A stretch of DNA of 64,000 nucleotides from Treponema_I sp045631425 (GTDB lineage: Bacteria; Spirochaetota; Spirochaetia; Treponematales; Treponemataceae). The position numbers and the translations under genes were made by a program. Each line of letters begins with the position of its first letter. The stretch's first letter is position 1. The stretch lies in NCBI GenBank assembly GCA_045631425.1, contig JAZQUR010000011.1, positions 1 through 64,000 of the forward strand, in the 5' to 3' direction. A model generated the notes under the pieces. It was not told the DNA's origin, searched no databases, and saw only the letters and a program-made list of their open reading frames with translations. Below, piece by piece: positions 16,065 through 24,727 of this stretch.

Positions 16065-18227
16065 TTATTTATCCCCCTCATCTGGAATTGCAAACTTCTT
16101 TTTCATATTTTCCAAGATGTTAAAAGCCACGTCGTCAGTAACTTCACTTTTTGGCTCATGATATTTTACCAAGTTTGCAGGAATTTCATCCAAAAATGGT
16201 GATGGCGTACATTCCACAGTTTGTTGCATTTTTCTGCGATGCTGACAACATGATAAAAAGAGCTTGTCCCGAGCACGAGTTATGGCAACATAAAAAAGCC
16301 GCCGCTCTTCTTCTACACCACCGTCAGAATCTTCCAAACTTCTAGCATGAGGAATAATTCCGTCTTCACATCCACAGATAAACACAACTGGAAACTCCAA
16401 TCCTTTTGAGGCGTGAATTGTCATCAGATTAACCTTGCCTTTCAAGTTGTCATCTTCCATATCGTCTCGAGATAAAAGTGTTATTCGGTTTAGATATGCG
16501 TAAAGCCCAGTGTCAAAGTTGTCCGGATTATTTTCCCACATTTCCATATTGTTTATCAAACTTTCAATGTTCATGTGCTTAAAACGAGCCGCTTTTTCAC
16601 TTTTGGGATTTTCAGCAACCAAAAACTCAAAATAATTTATATCTTCGACTAATTGTCGAACTTTTTTAGAAAGACCTTTTCCTCCAGAAAGCAAACTTTG
16701 TCGTTGTTCCAAAATCAATTCTCTAAAATCATCTAAGTCTGATAGAGTTTTTTGCCCGATTTTTTTTGCACAAAGTTCAACAGTAGAAACTTCATTTCCA
16801 AACCAATCAACTTCATCATCATCTTGATCAAAAGCACTTTCAAAAGTTGATGTTTGACTTGTAGCTTCTTCATTTTCTGGTGAGTCAGTTTCTTCGGATA
16901 TATTTCCTTTATAATATTTTAGTACTTTTTCAATTGCCGTCCACAAAGAACAGCTTTTTTCTGCAGCAATTGTGTTTAAATGTTCGATAGTTGTTCGGCC
17001 AATTCCCCGACGAGGCGTGTTAATAATTCGCAAAAGATTTATATCATCATCGTGATTTGCGCAAACTCTTAGATAACTGATAACGTCTTTTATCTCTTTT
17101 CTTTGGAAAAAACTGGTTCCACCACTCATAGTGTAGGGAATATTCGCTTCCAAAAATGCTTCTTCTATTGCTCGTGACAAAGTATTTGCACGAATCAGAA
17201 CGCCAAAATCATCGTAAGTTCGCTTTTCTTCCATACAAATACCTTGTATAGATTCTGCGATAAAGTCTGCTTCTTCTGCTTCGTTGTCCGGCATATAAAT
17301 CTCGATTGGACGCCCAGAACCATTTCCAGACCAAAGTGATTTATCCTTTCTGTTTGTATTATTTGAAATTACACCATTTGCTGCCGCTAGAATAGTTTCT
17401 GTAGAACGATAATTTTGCTCCAAACGGATTTCTTGAACATCTGGGAAATCTCGCTCGAACATTACGATATTTTCATAATTTGCACCACGCCAACTATAAA
17501 TTGATTGATCGTCGTCACCAACTACAGCCACGTTTTTATCAGCAAGTAAATGCATAAACTCGTATTGTTGCAAACTAGTATCCTGAAATTCGTCTACCAT
17601 TATGTATTTGAAGCGATCTCTGTATTTTGCCAAAACCTCTGGATGTTCCTTAAAAAGTCTGATAGGCAAACCGATTAAGTCATCAAAATCTACAGCGTTA
17701 TAAAGTTTCAAACCTTCCTGATATTTTTCATACAAAGGACGATATTGGTCATTTGCTTTTTCCCAAGTCCATCGACCAATTTTTATATTTGAAAAAAGAT
17801 TTCCGATTTTGTAAACGTCAAGATTATCAGCCGTATATCCAAGCTCTCGCCCAGATTCTTTTATAAGTTGATTTCGGTCTGTATCATCGTAAATACTAAA
17901 ATTTGTACGCCATCCAAGTTTATCTATGTCTTGGCGAAGAATTCTTACACCAAAGGCGTGAAATGTAGACACAGTAAGATTTTGAAGCTTTTTCTTTGTT
18001 AAATCTTTTACCCGTTCCTCCATTTCTCGAGCTGCTTTATTTGTAAAAGTCAAAGCTAAAATAGCACTTTGAGGAATTCCTGAATCAAGCATGTGGGCAA
18101 TTCTAAAAGTGATAACACGGGTTTTTCCTGATCCCGCTCCTGCAATGATAAGAAGTGCGCCATCGATGGTTGAAACTGCTCTAAATTGTTCTGGGTTAAG
18201 TTCTTTTCGTAATTCCTCTAAATTCAT
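16065..18227 (-). CDS. pcrA: UvrD/PcrA-type superfamily 1A DNA helicase
   Basis: A 720-residue 3'-5' DNA helicase for nucleotide-excision repair and plasmid or fork processing. Motifs in order: Q motif NPEQFRAV, Walker A AGAGSGKT, TFTNKAAREM, DEFQDTS, GDDDQSIYSWRGA, LEQNYRST, MTIHASKGLEF and VAITRARDKLFLS. An acidic stretch (about 435-480) interrupts the 2A/2B region. It heads a minus-strand cluster with recO, a pyrimidine phosphorylase and recJ. The ATG lies six bases after TACAAT with no ribosome site, consistent with a leaderless mRNA. PcrA versus UvrD cannot be distinguished safely. Confidence 0.9.
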   Translation of the reverse strand: MNLEELRKELNPEQFRAVSTIDGALLIIAGAGSGKTRVITFRIAHMLDSGIPQSAILALTFTNKAAREMEERVKDLTKKKLQNLTVSTFHAFGVRILRQDIDKLGWRTNFSIYDDTDRNQLIKESGRELGYTADNLDVYKIGNLFSNIKIGRWTWEKANDQYRPLYEKYQEGLKLYNAVDFDDLIGLPIRLFKEHPEVLAKYRDRFKYIMVDEFQDTSLQQYEFMHLLADKNVAVVGDDDQSIYSWRGANYENIVMFERDFPDVQEIRLEQNYRSTETILAAANGVISNNTNRKDKSLWSGNGSGRPIEIYMPDNEAEEADFIAESIQGICMEEKRTYDDFGVLIRANTLSRAIEEAFLEANIPYTMSGGTSFFQRKEIKDVISYLRVCANHDDDINLLRIINTPRRGIGRTTIEHLNTIAAEKSCSLWTAIEKVLKYYKGNISEETDSPENEEATSQTSTFESAFDQDDDEVDWFGNEVSTVELCAKKIGQKTLSDLDDFRELILEQRQSLLSGGKGLSKKVRQLVEDINYFEFLVAENPKSEKAARFKHMNIESLINNMEMWENNPDNFDTGLYAYLNRITLLSRDDMEDDNLKGKVNLMTIHASKGLEFPVVFICGCEDGIIPHARSLEDSDGGVEEERRLFYVAITRARDKLFLSCCQHRRKMQQTVECTPSPFLDEIPANLVKYHEPKSEVTDDVAFNILENMKKKFAIPDEGDK

Positions 18228-18233
18228 AAGGGT

Positions 18234-18262
18234 ATTGTATGAAAAAATCGAGAATAAAACAA
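18234..18262 (-). promoter_or_regulatory. pcrA promoter (leaderless candidate)
   Basis: On the minus strand TTGTTT (18262-18257), a 17-base spacer and TACAAT (18239-18234) form a sigma-70 promoter. The -10 ends six bases before the ATG at 18227. Confidence 0.55.
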
Positions 18263-18270
18263 TAAACTTT

Positions 18271-18298
18271 TAAACTACATCTAAATTTTTTCCGATAT
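18271..18298 (+). promoter_or_regulatory. sigma-28-like promoter of the flagellar operon
   Basis: TAAA (18271-18274), sixteen bases, then TCCGATAT (18291-18298) resembles TAAA-N15-GCCGATAA. Spacing is one base long and two positions of the -10 differ. The box ends seven bases before the flbD ATG. No sigma-70 promoter is evident here. Confidence 0.4.
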
Positions 18299-18305
18299 TT
18301 GTGAT

Positions 18306-18497
18306 ATGATAGAAGTAACTCGTCTAAATGGTGTAAAATATTGGGTGAATCCACATCAGATTGAATGTATAGAACAAAATCCTGATGTTACCCTAGTTAT
18401 GCTTTCTGGAAAAACTTTGATAATAAAAGAAAAACCAGAAGAAGTATTAGAAAAAATCATAGCTTATAGACGTAAAATAGCAAATCAAGAACTTTAG
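18306..18497 (+). CDS. flbD: flagellar protein FlbD
   Basis: A 63-residue protein matching the FlbD family: IEVTRLNGVKYWVNPHQIECIE, here split as IEVTRLNGVKYWVN and PHQIECIE, with PDVTLVMLSGKTLIIKE after it. FlbD is a small conserved flagellar-operon protein of spirochaetes and Gram-positives; its molecular role is not well defined. Here it is the first gene of the operon because pcrA is divergent just upstream; in other spirochaetes hook genes normally precede it. The start ATG lacks a ribosome site. Confidence 0.9.
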   Translation: MIEVTRLNGVKYWVNPHQIECIEQNPDVTLVMLSGKTLIIKEKPEEVLEKIIAYRRKIANQEL

Positions 18498-18515
18498 TCT
18501 GGAGGACTTTTCTCT

Positions 18516-19298
18516 ATGGATATTTCAACAATAATTGGTCTTGTTGGTGGTGCTGCTTGTATTGTAATGTCAGTTTTGACATCAGGTGGTACAATGGGTG
18601 GTATTATCGACGTTCCATCTCTTTTTATGACCATTGGTGGTTCATGGATGGCACTTTTTATCTGTGCACCATTAAATAAATGTTTAGGACTTTTTGGTAT
18701 CATGGGACGTGCTTTTAAAATCCCAGATTTTGGAGAAAAAACTATAGTTCAAAACATGGTTGCCCTTTCAGAAAAGGCTCGTCGTGAAGGTATTCTTGCA
18801 TTGGAAGAAGGTCTTGAAGATTTGGATGATGCGTTTATGAAAAACGGCCTTCGTCTTGTTGTTGACGGTACAGACGGAAATGTTATTCGTGCGATTATGG
18901 AAAATGAGCTTTCTCAAATAGAAAGTCGACATATGGGCTGGATTAGTCTTGTTACAGCTTGGGGTGGATATGCTCCTGGTTTCGGTATGATTGGTACCGT
19001 TTTGGGACTTATTGGTATGTTGAACAACTTGGAAGATAAATCATCTTTGGGACCTAACATGGCGGTTGCTCTTGTAACCACTTTGTATGGTGCGTTGTTG
19101 GCAAACTGGGTTTTAGGTCCTATTGCAAATAAGCTTGCAGATCATAACTCAAGAGAAGCACAAGTTAAAGAAATGATAATTGAAGGTGTTCTTTCAATTC
19201 AAGCTGGTGATAACCCACGTATTCTTGCAATGAAATTGTTGACATACTTAGATCCAAAAACTCGAAAAGCAATCGAAGCTGACGTTCTAAAGGATTAG
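18516..19298 (+). CDS. motA: flagellar motor stator protein MotA
   Basis: A 260-residue four-helix membrane protein that with MotB forms the ion-conducting stator. The first two helices lie within residues 1-52 (IIGLVGGAACIVMSV and LFMTIGGSWMALFI). A cytoplasmic loop with the charged segment REGILALEEGLEDLDDAFMK follows, then helices three and four (APGFGMIGTVLGLIGML, MAVALVTTLYGALLANWV). The conserved Pro of helix three is present in the AYAPGFG-like turn (GGYAPGFG). It starts after GGAGG (18500-18504) and ends two bases before motB. Confidence 0.95.
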   Translation: MDISTIIGLVGGAACIVMSVLTSGGTMGGIIDVPSLFMTIGGSWMALFICAPLNKCLGLFGIMGRAFKIPDFGEKTIVQNMVALSEKARREGILALEEGLEDLDDAFMKNGLRLVVDGTDGNVIRAIMENELSQIESRHMGWISLVTAWGGYAPGFGMIGTVLGLIGMLNNLEDKSSLGPNMAVALVTTLYGALLANWVLGPIANKLADHNSREAQVKEMIIEGVLSIQAGDNPRILAMKLLTYLDPKTRKAIEADVLKD

Positions 19299-19300
19299 TT

Positions 19301-20038
19301 ATGGCAAAGAAAGAAAAAAAGGAACCACCAAAGCCCTCTACTGAGTGGATGAATACTTACGGGGACATGATTACACTGATGCTTTGTTTCTTCGTAATGC
19401 TTTACAATCCAACAGAAGTTGATGCAGTTCAGTTAGCAGCTTTAACAGCTTCTATTTCTGGAGACCCTTCTTCTGGTGGTCAGTCCTTATCATCAGGACG
19501 ATTGGCAGACTTGGGAAACACTATCAACAGTTTACCATCCCTTGAAAAAGGAAAAAACTTAGGTCTTTCAGAAAAAAGGGCAGTTTCATTATTTGCCCCT
19601 GATATCAAAACAAATAAAATCACAGTTTCAAGTGATGAACGAGGAATTGTAATTACTTTAGCAAGCGATGCTTTTTTTAAGTATGGTTCTGCTGAATTAA
19701 ATATAGAAGAAACTCGAGATGTTTTAATGAGATTATCTCAGTTTTTATCTTCTGACGAACTCTATAAAGACCAAGACGGAAACGTCCGAAGATATCGAAT
19801 AGAAGGACATACTGATTCAAGTTCATTTAGCTCTGAAAAGTATGCTTCTAATTGGGAGTTGTCCGCAGCTCGGGCAGCAAACGTTTTGCACTATCTAGCT
19901 GACTATGGTTGTGATGAAAGTCGCTTTGTAATTGCAGGATATGCAGATACTCGGCCAAAATTTTCTAACGACACTGAAGAAGGTAGAGCATATAATCGTC
20001 GTGTAGATATAATTATTCTAGACGAAGGTCATTTTTAA
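19301..20038 (+). CDS. motB: flagellar motor stator protein MotB
   Basis: A 245-residue stator subunit. A basic N-terminus leads into the single transmembrane helix, where Asp22 in WMNTYGDMITLML is the ion-carrying residue. The C-terminal OmpA-like domain (about 100-240) holds RIEGHTDSSS, NWELSAARAANVLHYL and GYADTRP, which bind peptidoglycan. AGGA precedes the ATG inside the motA end. No second stator pair is in this window, so coupling ion (H+ or Na+) is not resolved. Confidence 0.95.
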   Translation: MAKKEKKEPPKPSTEWMNTYGDMITLMLCFFVMLYNPTEVDAVQLAALTASISGDPSSGGQSLSSGRLADLGNTINSLPSLEKGKNLGLSEKRAVSLFAPDIKTNKITVSSDERGIVITLASDAFFKYGSAELNIEETRDVLMRLSQFLSSDELYKDQDGNVRRYRIEGHTDSSSFSSEKYASNWELSAARAANVLHYLADYGCDESRFVIAGYADTRPKFSNDTEEGRAYNRRVDIIILDEGHF

Positions 20039-20049
20039 TGCTATGATAT

Positions 20050-20076
20050 ATGCGGGTGGAATTTAATAATCCGCAT
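20050..20076 (+). other. small hairpin between motB and fliL
   Basis: ATGCGG (20050-20055) pairs with CCGCAT (20071-20076) in the 63-base gap before fliL. There is no T run, so it may act in RNA processing or stability rather than termination. Confidence 0.4.
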
Positions 20077-20101
20077 CAGTTTAAAAAAAGGTGGTTCCAA
20101 T

Positions 20102-20653
20102 ATGGCAACTGATGATGATTTAGGTTTAGATGACAATGAAGATGTAGGTGCTAGTGTTCCTCAAAAAAAAGGTGGAATGGGAGCTTTACTTCCTACCTTA
20201 CTAAAATGGATAGCAATCATTGTTGGCGCAATTATTTTGATTGTAACTGTTGTTGTTATAACAATGAATATCATGAATAAAAATGGTAGTGGTGCATCTG
20301 CTGTTGTTCCTGTATCTTCTGAATATACAACAAAAAGAGAAGAACTCGCTTGGTATACATCATTAGGCACAATTCAAACACAAACAAATGATACTCCTCC
20401 AGCAAACGTAATTATGGATATTGCTTTGGGATACAAAGAAGATGATAAATTAGCTTCTTCTGAAATCACAAAACGTCAAATCGAAATAAAAGAATTTTTA
20501 CGTCGATATTTTTCAGCAAAATCCAAAAATGAACTAAGAATTGCTGACGAAGATAAAATGAAAATTGAAATTCGCAATGGAATTAACGATGATATTTTGG
20601 TAAATTCAAAAATCCGTAGTGTTATTTTCCAAAGCCATTCAGTTGTTGAATAA
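20102..20653 (+). CDS. fliL: flagellar basal-body-associated protein FliL
   Basis: A 183-residue inner-membrane protein. An acidic cytoplasmic N-terminus (DDDLGLDDNEDVG) leads to one transmembrane helix (about 33-57), and the periplasmic domain follows. FliL forms rings around the MotA/B stators and affects their recruitment. The C-terminal sequence with VIFQSHSVVE fits the family's short end. A GGTGG ribosome site lies eight bases upstream. Position between motB and fliM supports the call. Confidence 0.88.
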   Translation: MATDDDLGLDDNEDVGASVPQKKGGMGALLPTLLKWIAIIVGAIILIVTVVVITMNIMNKNGSGASAVVPVSSEYTTKREELAWYTSLGTIQTQTNDTPPANVIMDIALGYKEDDKLASSEITKRQIEIKEFLRRYFSAKSKNELRIADEDKMKIEIRNGINDDILVNSKIRSVIFQSHSVVE

Positions 20654-20703
20654 CAAAAAATATAGTAAATTATATCAATATACTTTACAAATAAGGGAAA
20701 AAG

Positions 20704-21741
20704 ATGAACGAGGTTTTATCTCAGGACGAAATTGACCAGCTTTTGATGGCGATTAGTTCCGGTGAATCTGAAAGTGACGATTTTAAACCAGTTAATGATA
20801 CTCGCAAAATAAAGATTTATGACTTTAAACGTCCTGATAAATTCTCAAAAGAACAAATTCGTACAGTTCAAATCATGCACGAAACCTTTTCTCGTCTTAC
20901 AACAACAAGCCTTTCAGCTCAGTTACGTTGTATGGTTCAAGTTCACGTTGCATCTGTAGATCAGTTGACTTATGAGGAATTTATTCGTTCTATTCCAACT
21001 CCAACAACTCTAGCTGTTATCAATATGGATCCTTTGAAAGGTAATGCTATTCTAGAAATTGACCCAGCAATTACCTTTTCTATGATTGATCGCTTGTTTG
21101 GTGGTGCGGGGCAAGCTGCAAAGGTTCAGCGTGATTTAACAGATATCGAACAGTCTGTAATGGAAGGTATTATTGTTCGTATTCTTGCAAATATGCGTGA
21201 ATCTTGGACTCAAGTAATTGATTTACGTCCTCGCCTTGGACAAATTGAAACAAACCCTCAGTTTGCTCAAATTGTTCCTCCAAACGAAATGGTTGTTCTT
21301 GTTACCCTTGAAACAAAAGTTGGGGATGAAGAAGGGATGATGAACTTCTGTATCCCATATATTACTATTGAGCCAATTATTTCAAAGTTATCTTCTCAAT
21401 ACTGGTTCTCATCAGTACGAAGAAGTTCTACAACTCAATATCTTGGAGTATTGAAAGATAAGCTTTCTACTGTGGATATGGACGTTGTTGCAGAAATTGG
21501 TACAATAGATTTGCCTGTTCGTGATGTTTTATCTTTAAGAGCTGGCGATGTTGTCCGATTATCTAATGTAAGGGTAGGTGATCCTTTAACCCTTAGTGTA
21601 GGAAATAAAAAGAAATTCTATTGTCAGCCTGGTGTCATTGGGAAACGTGTGGCAGTACAAATTATCGATAAGATAATTCAAGAAGGTGAAGCAGAAGAGT
21701 TTGAAGAATTATCAGTAGAAGGAGATGAATCCTATGAGTGA
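20704..21741 (+). CDS. fliM: flagellar motor switch protein FliM
   Basis: A 345-residue C-ring protein that sets rotation direction. The N-terminal CheY-phosphate-binding motif LSQDEIDQLLMAI is followed by the CheC-like middle domain (about 45-225) and the C-terminal SpoA domain (about 250-325), which contacts FliY/FliN. AAGGGAAA is the ribosome site. The end overlaps the next gene: its ribosome site AGGAG lies within the fliM 3' end. Confidence 0.95.
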   Translation: MNEVLSQDEIDQLLMAISSGESESDDFKPVNDTRKIKIYDFKRPDKFSKEQIRTVQIMHETFSRLTTTSLSAQLRCMVQVHVASVDQLTYEEFIRSIPTPTTLAVINMDPLKGNAILEIDPAITFSMIDRLFGGAGQAAKVQRDLTDIEQSVMEGIIVRILANMRESWTQVIDLRPRLGQIETNPQFAQIVPPNEMVVLVTLETKVGDEEGMMNFCIPYITIEPIISKLSSQYWFSSVRRSSTTQYLGVLKDKLSTVDMDVVAEIGTIDLPVRDVLSLRAGDVVRLSNVRVGDPLTLSVGNKKKFYCQPGVIGKRVAVQIIDKIIQEGEAEEFEELSVEGDESYE

Positions 21742-22969
21742 TGGTGCTATTTCTCAAGATGAAATTGATGCTTTATTGTCAGGTGTTGACATGGGAGGTT
21801 TTGGTTCCTCTAGCAGTGACTCATTCAATATAGATACAACTACAATCGAAGGATTTGTTAGTAAATTATCAGATAACCTAGAAAATAATCTTAACACAAT
21901 GACTGGTGCAACTTTTAAAGTTGAAAAACCTATTGTTGAGGTTGTGGACAGAGATGGTGCATTGAAAAAAGTTCCAGAAATGGTTGTTTCAATCGTATCT
22001 GATTTTACAACAGCACTTGTTGGTGAACACGTTTATATTCTTTCTCCGGAGTTTACTCAAAAAATTACTGGTCTTGTAAATAATGAACCTAATCCAGAAC
22101 TTGATGATATGGCTCTTTCTGTAATATCAGAAGTTGTTTCTCAACATACTGGTATCGAAATAACACAATTATCACAAACTGGTAAGCTTGCAGGTCTTGC
22201 TTCAAATCCTGCTGATGCAAATCATGCTCCAAAAGCAATGGTACGTTTCCCTCAAGGAAAATTCGTACTTGTATCATATCCTATTACTCTTGATGGCAAT
22301 TCATACACAATGTGGGAAGGTTTTGCTCAAAAAGTTTCAGAAGATATGGTTTCTGCATTAGGTGGTGGAAATCAAAGTGCTTCACTAAATGGTGGTTTAT
22401 CTCCTTCTGAAATGGCTGGCCTTGGTAGTGCTATGGGTATGCCTACTATGGGTGCAGATATGTCTATGGGTGGAATGTCCATGGGCGGTGGTATGCCAAA
22501 TATGGTTATGCCTCAAATGAATATGATGCCAAATATGGGCATGCCTCAAATGGGAATGCCTCAGATGTCAATGAATGGAATGGGCGCAATGGGAGGAATG
22601 CCAATGGGTGGTTCTATGCAAATGAATAATTCAAATCCAGCAATGGTAACTCCTAATGTTCAAGCATTGCAGTTCCCAAATTTACAACATGGTTTGTCAG
22701 GTATGGAACAAGGAAATATCGGTCTGATCATGGACGTAAAGATGGAGTTGACCGTAGAACTTGGACGTACTAAAAAACTTATCAAAGAAATTTTAGGAAT
22801 GGGTGAAGGTACAATTATCGAGCTTGATAAATTGGCTGGTGAACCTGTAGATATTCTTGTAAATCACAAAGCTATTGCAAAGGGAGAAGTTGTTGTTATC
22901 GACGAAAACTTCGGTGTTCGTGTTACAGAAATCCTATCTCCAATGGAGCGTGTTGCTGATTTACACTAG
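21734..22969 (+). CDS. fliY: flagellar motor switch protein FliY (FliN with CheC-like domain)
   Basis: A 411-residue switch protein. The N-terminus ISQDEIDALLSG repeats the CheY-P binding motif. A CheC/FliM-like domain (about 35-215) follows, then a strikingly Met/Gly/Pro-rich linker (about 225-310), then a FliN-type SpoA domain (about 330-405, NIGLIMDVKMELTVELGRT). Such FliY proteins replace plain FliN in spirochaetes. The linker is over a third methionine in places, which is not needed for either domain. I chose ATG 21734, spaced from AGGAG (21719-21723); an ATG at 21725 is too close to it. Confidence 0.93.
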   Translation: MSDGAISQDEIDALLSGVDMGGFGSSSSDSFNIDTTTIEGFVSKLSDNLENNLNTMTGATFKVEKPIVEVVDRDGALKKVPEMVVSIVSDFTTALVGEHVYILSPEFTQKITGLVNNEPNPELDDMALSVISEVVSQHTGIEITQLSQTGKLAGLASNPADANHAPKAMVRFPQGKFVLVSYPITLDGNSYTMWEGFAQKVSEDMVSALGGGNQSASLNGGLSPSEMAGLGSAMGMPTMGADMSMGGMSMGGGMPNMVMPQMNMMPNMGMPQMGMPQMSMNGMGAMGGMPMGGSMQMNNSNPAMVTPNVQALQFPNLQHGLSGMEQGNIGLIMDVKMELTVELGRTKKLIKEILGMGEGTIIELDKLAGEPVDILVNHKAIAKGEVVVIDENFGVRVTEILSPMERVADLH

Positions 22970-22977
22970 TAAAAACT

Positions 22978-23559
22978 TTGGGGTGGGGGCTTTTTACGAT
23001 TAACTCAAAAAAAATTGTTTCAATTATTGCACTTATGCTAATTTGTGTTTGTGCTTTTTCTCAAGAATCTGTTTCTTCCATCGATGAAACATCATATGTA
23101 TTTAATACTGAGTCTCAAAGCGAAATAGTTGCTCAAGAAAATAATACAAGTACATTTGGCTTGTTTATGAGAATGATTTTTGTTTTAATTGGGATAATCG
23201 CCTTGATTTATGGCTTTGTTTGGGCATTGCGTAAATTCTCAACCCCTAAAGCAAAAGAAGATATTTATTTAAAAGAAGTTGCAAATCTAACTTTAAGCCC
23301 GGGAAAAAGTGTTCGGGTTATTTCCTTAAAAGATAAAGCATATATTATTGGTGTAACTGATTCTAGCATTAACTTGATTACTGAAGTTCATGACAAAGAA
23401 TTAATTGATGCTATGAATCTAAACGCAGAACAAAGCGCTAACGAAAAACCAAAAGATTTTTCTACAATGCTATCTATGTTTTCTGGAACCAGCTCAAATG
23501 CAGAGTCTTTCTTAAGACAACGTCGTGAAAAATTTTCTGCTACGGAGATGGATAAATGA
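22978..23559 (+). CDS. fliO: flagellar biosynthetic protein FliO
   Basis: FliO-type protein: signal-like segment KKIVSIIALMLICVCAFSQE, short outer region, one transmembrane helix (about 63-84) and a cytoplasmic domain with YLKEVANLTLSPGKSVRVIS. FliO assists FliP assembly into the flagellar export gate. The coordinates use the only canonical in-frame start, TTG 22978, but the purine-rich ribosome site GGGGTGGGGG (22980-22989) then lies inside the gene. An in-frame ACG at 22996 sits six bases after it, exactly where flhA has its ATG after a near-identical site. I favour ACG 22996 (188 codons incl. stop). The stop overlaps fliP by four bases. Confidence 0.85.
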   Translation: MGWGLFTINSKKIVSIIALMLICVCAFSQESVSSIDETSYVFNTESQSEIVAQENNTSTFGLFMRMIFVLIGIIALIYGFVWALRKFSTPKAKEDIYLKEVANLTLSPGKSVRVISLKDKAYIIGVTDSSINLITEVHDKELIDAMNLNAEQSANEKPKDFSTMLSMFSGTSSNAESFLRQRREKFSATEMDK

Positions 23560-24398
23560 AGGTAAAAAAACATAAATCAGCAAAAAAATCAAAATACATC
23601 TATCTTTTATCCTTGATTTTTTTATTAAGTCTAAGTGCAATTTTGCCAGCTCAGTCTACATTTCCATCTGGTAGTACTTCTGGGCGAACCACTATGACTA
23701 GTGAAGTTACCGGTATTGATATTCCTTTAATCGACTTATCTATAAAAGAACCTCAAACAAATCAAGAAGTTGCTTTTTCAATTCAGTTGATGTTGTTGCT
23801 AACTGTAATCAGTTTGGCTCCAAGTATTCTGATTTTGGCAACATGTTTTTTGCGATTTTCTATTGTTTTGGACTTTATCAAAAGAGCGCTTTCCCTACAA
23901 CAAGTTCCGCCAACTGCTGTGTTAAACGGAATCGCTTTTTTTATGACACTTTTTATAATGTGGCCAACTTTTACCAGTATTTACGATAATGCGTATAAAC
24001 CTTTGGCAGATGGCGAGATTGGACTAGATCAAGCTTATGACGAAGCTATGGGGCCAATTCGCTTGTTTATGTACAAGCAAATGTACACAGATACAGGTTA
24101 TATCGAAATGTTTATGTCTGTAGGCGGTTTGGAAAGACCAAATACTCTTGCAGATGTTCCAACTTATGTTTTGATTCCGGCCTATATTTTGCATGAACTG
24201 ACGGTTGCGTTTAAAATAGGTATTTTGCTGTATTTGCCTTTTATTGTTATCGATATGGTTGTTGCAAGTATATTGATGTCAATGGGTATGATTATGTTGC
24301 CTCCAGTTCAAATCTCAATGCCCTTTAAGTTGATTTTGTTTGTACTTGTTGATGGATGGGGATTGTTGACGCAGCAGTTATTCAATTCGATTATGTAA
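23556..24398 (+). CDS. fliP: flagellar type III export gate protein FliP
   Basis: A 280-residue export-gate subunit. It has a cleavable signal peptide (residues 1-32, ending ILPAQS) and four transmembrane segments. Family signatures are LLTVISLAPSILILATCFLRF and MGMIMLPPVQISMPFKLILF, given here as LAPSILILATCFLRF and MLPPVQISMPFKLILF. FliP, FliQ and FliR form the helical export channel. ATGA overlap with fliO indicates translational coupling. Confidence 0.95.
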   Translation: MKVKKHKSAKKSKYIYLLSLIFLLSLSAILPAQSTFPSGSTSGRTTMTSEVTGIDIPLIDLSIKEPQTNQEVAFSIQLMLLLTVISLAPSILILATCFLRFSIVLDFIKRALSLQQVPPTAVLNGIAFFMTLFIMWPTFTSIYDNAYKPLADGEIGLDQAYDEAMGPIRLFMYKQMYTDTGYIEMFMSVGGLERPNTLADVPTYVLIPAYILHELTVAFKIGILLYLPFIVIDMVVASILMSMGMIMLPPVQISMPFKLILFVLVDGWGLLTQQLFNSIM

Positions 24399-24410
24399 AA
24401 TAAAAAGTTA

Positions 24411-24435
24411 AAAAGCTACTATTTTGTAGTTTTTT
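24411..24435 (+). terminator. terminator-like hairpin inside the operon, before fliQ
   Basis: AAAAGCTAC (24411-24419) pairs with GTAGTTTTT (24426-24434, one G-U pair) around a 6-nt loop, with six T at 24430-24435. The fliQ ribosome site GGAGAG follows at once. It may cause partial termination and lower expression of fliQ onward. Confidence 0.5.
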
Positions 24436-24444
24436 GGAGAGTAT

Positions 24445-24714
24445 ATGAGTTTAGGTGAAATTACAACACTTATCCGAGATGGTGTTTTTCTTGTATTAAA
24501 ACTTTCTGGACCAATTTTGATTTCCGCATTGGTGATTGGTTTGATTATTGCAATTATTCAAGCTGTTACAAGTATTCAAGAACAAACCTTAACTTTTGTA
24601 CCAAAATTAATAGTGATTTTAGTTGCCTTGGTTCTTCTTGGCAGTTGGATGTTTGCCTCTCTACGTTCATATACAATTAGCCTATTTGAAATGATACCTG
24701 ATATGGCTAGATAA
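24445..24714 (+). CDS. fliQ: flagellar type III export gate protein FliQ
   Basis: An 89-residue, two-helix membrane protein with the family pattern GPILISALVIGLIIAIIQA and TSIQEQTLTFVPK. It packs around FliP/FliR in the export gate. Length and topology are standard. GGAGAG precedes the ATG. Confidence 0.95.
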   Translation: MSLGEITTLIRDGVFLVLKLSGPILISALVIGLIIAIIQAVTSIQEQTLTFVPKLIVILVALVLLGSWMFASLRSYTISLFEMIPDMAR

Positions 24715-24727
24715 ATAGGTTTTTTCC

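Noticed and set aside
16800..16920. Frameshift or insertion in pcrA
   Set aside because: The acidic stretch is in frame and helicase motifs continue on both sides.
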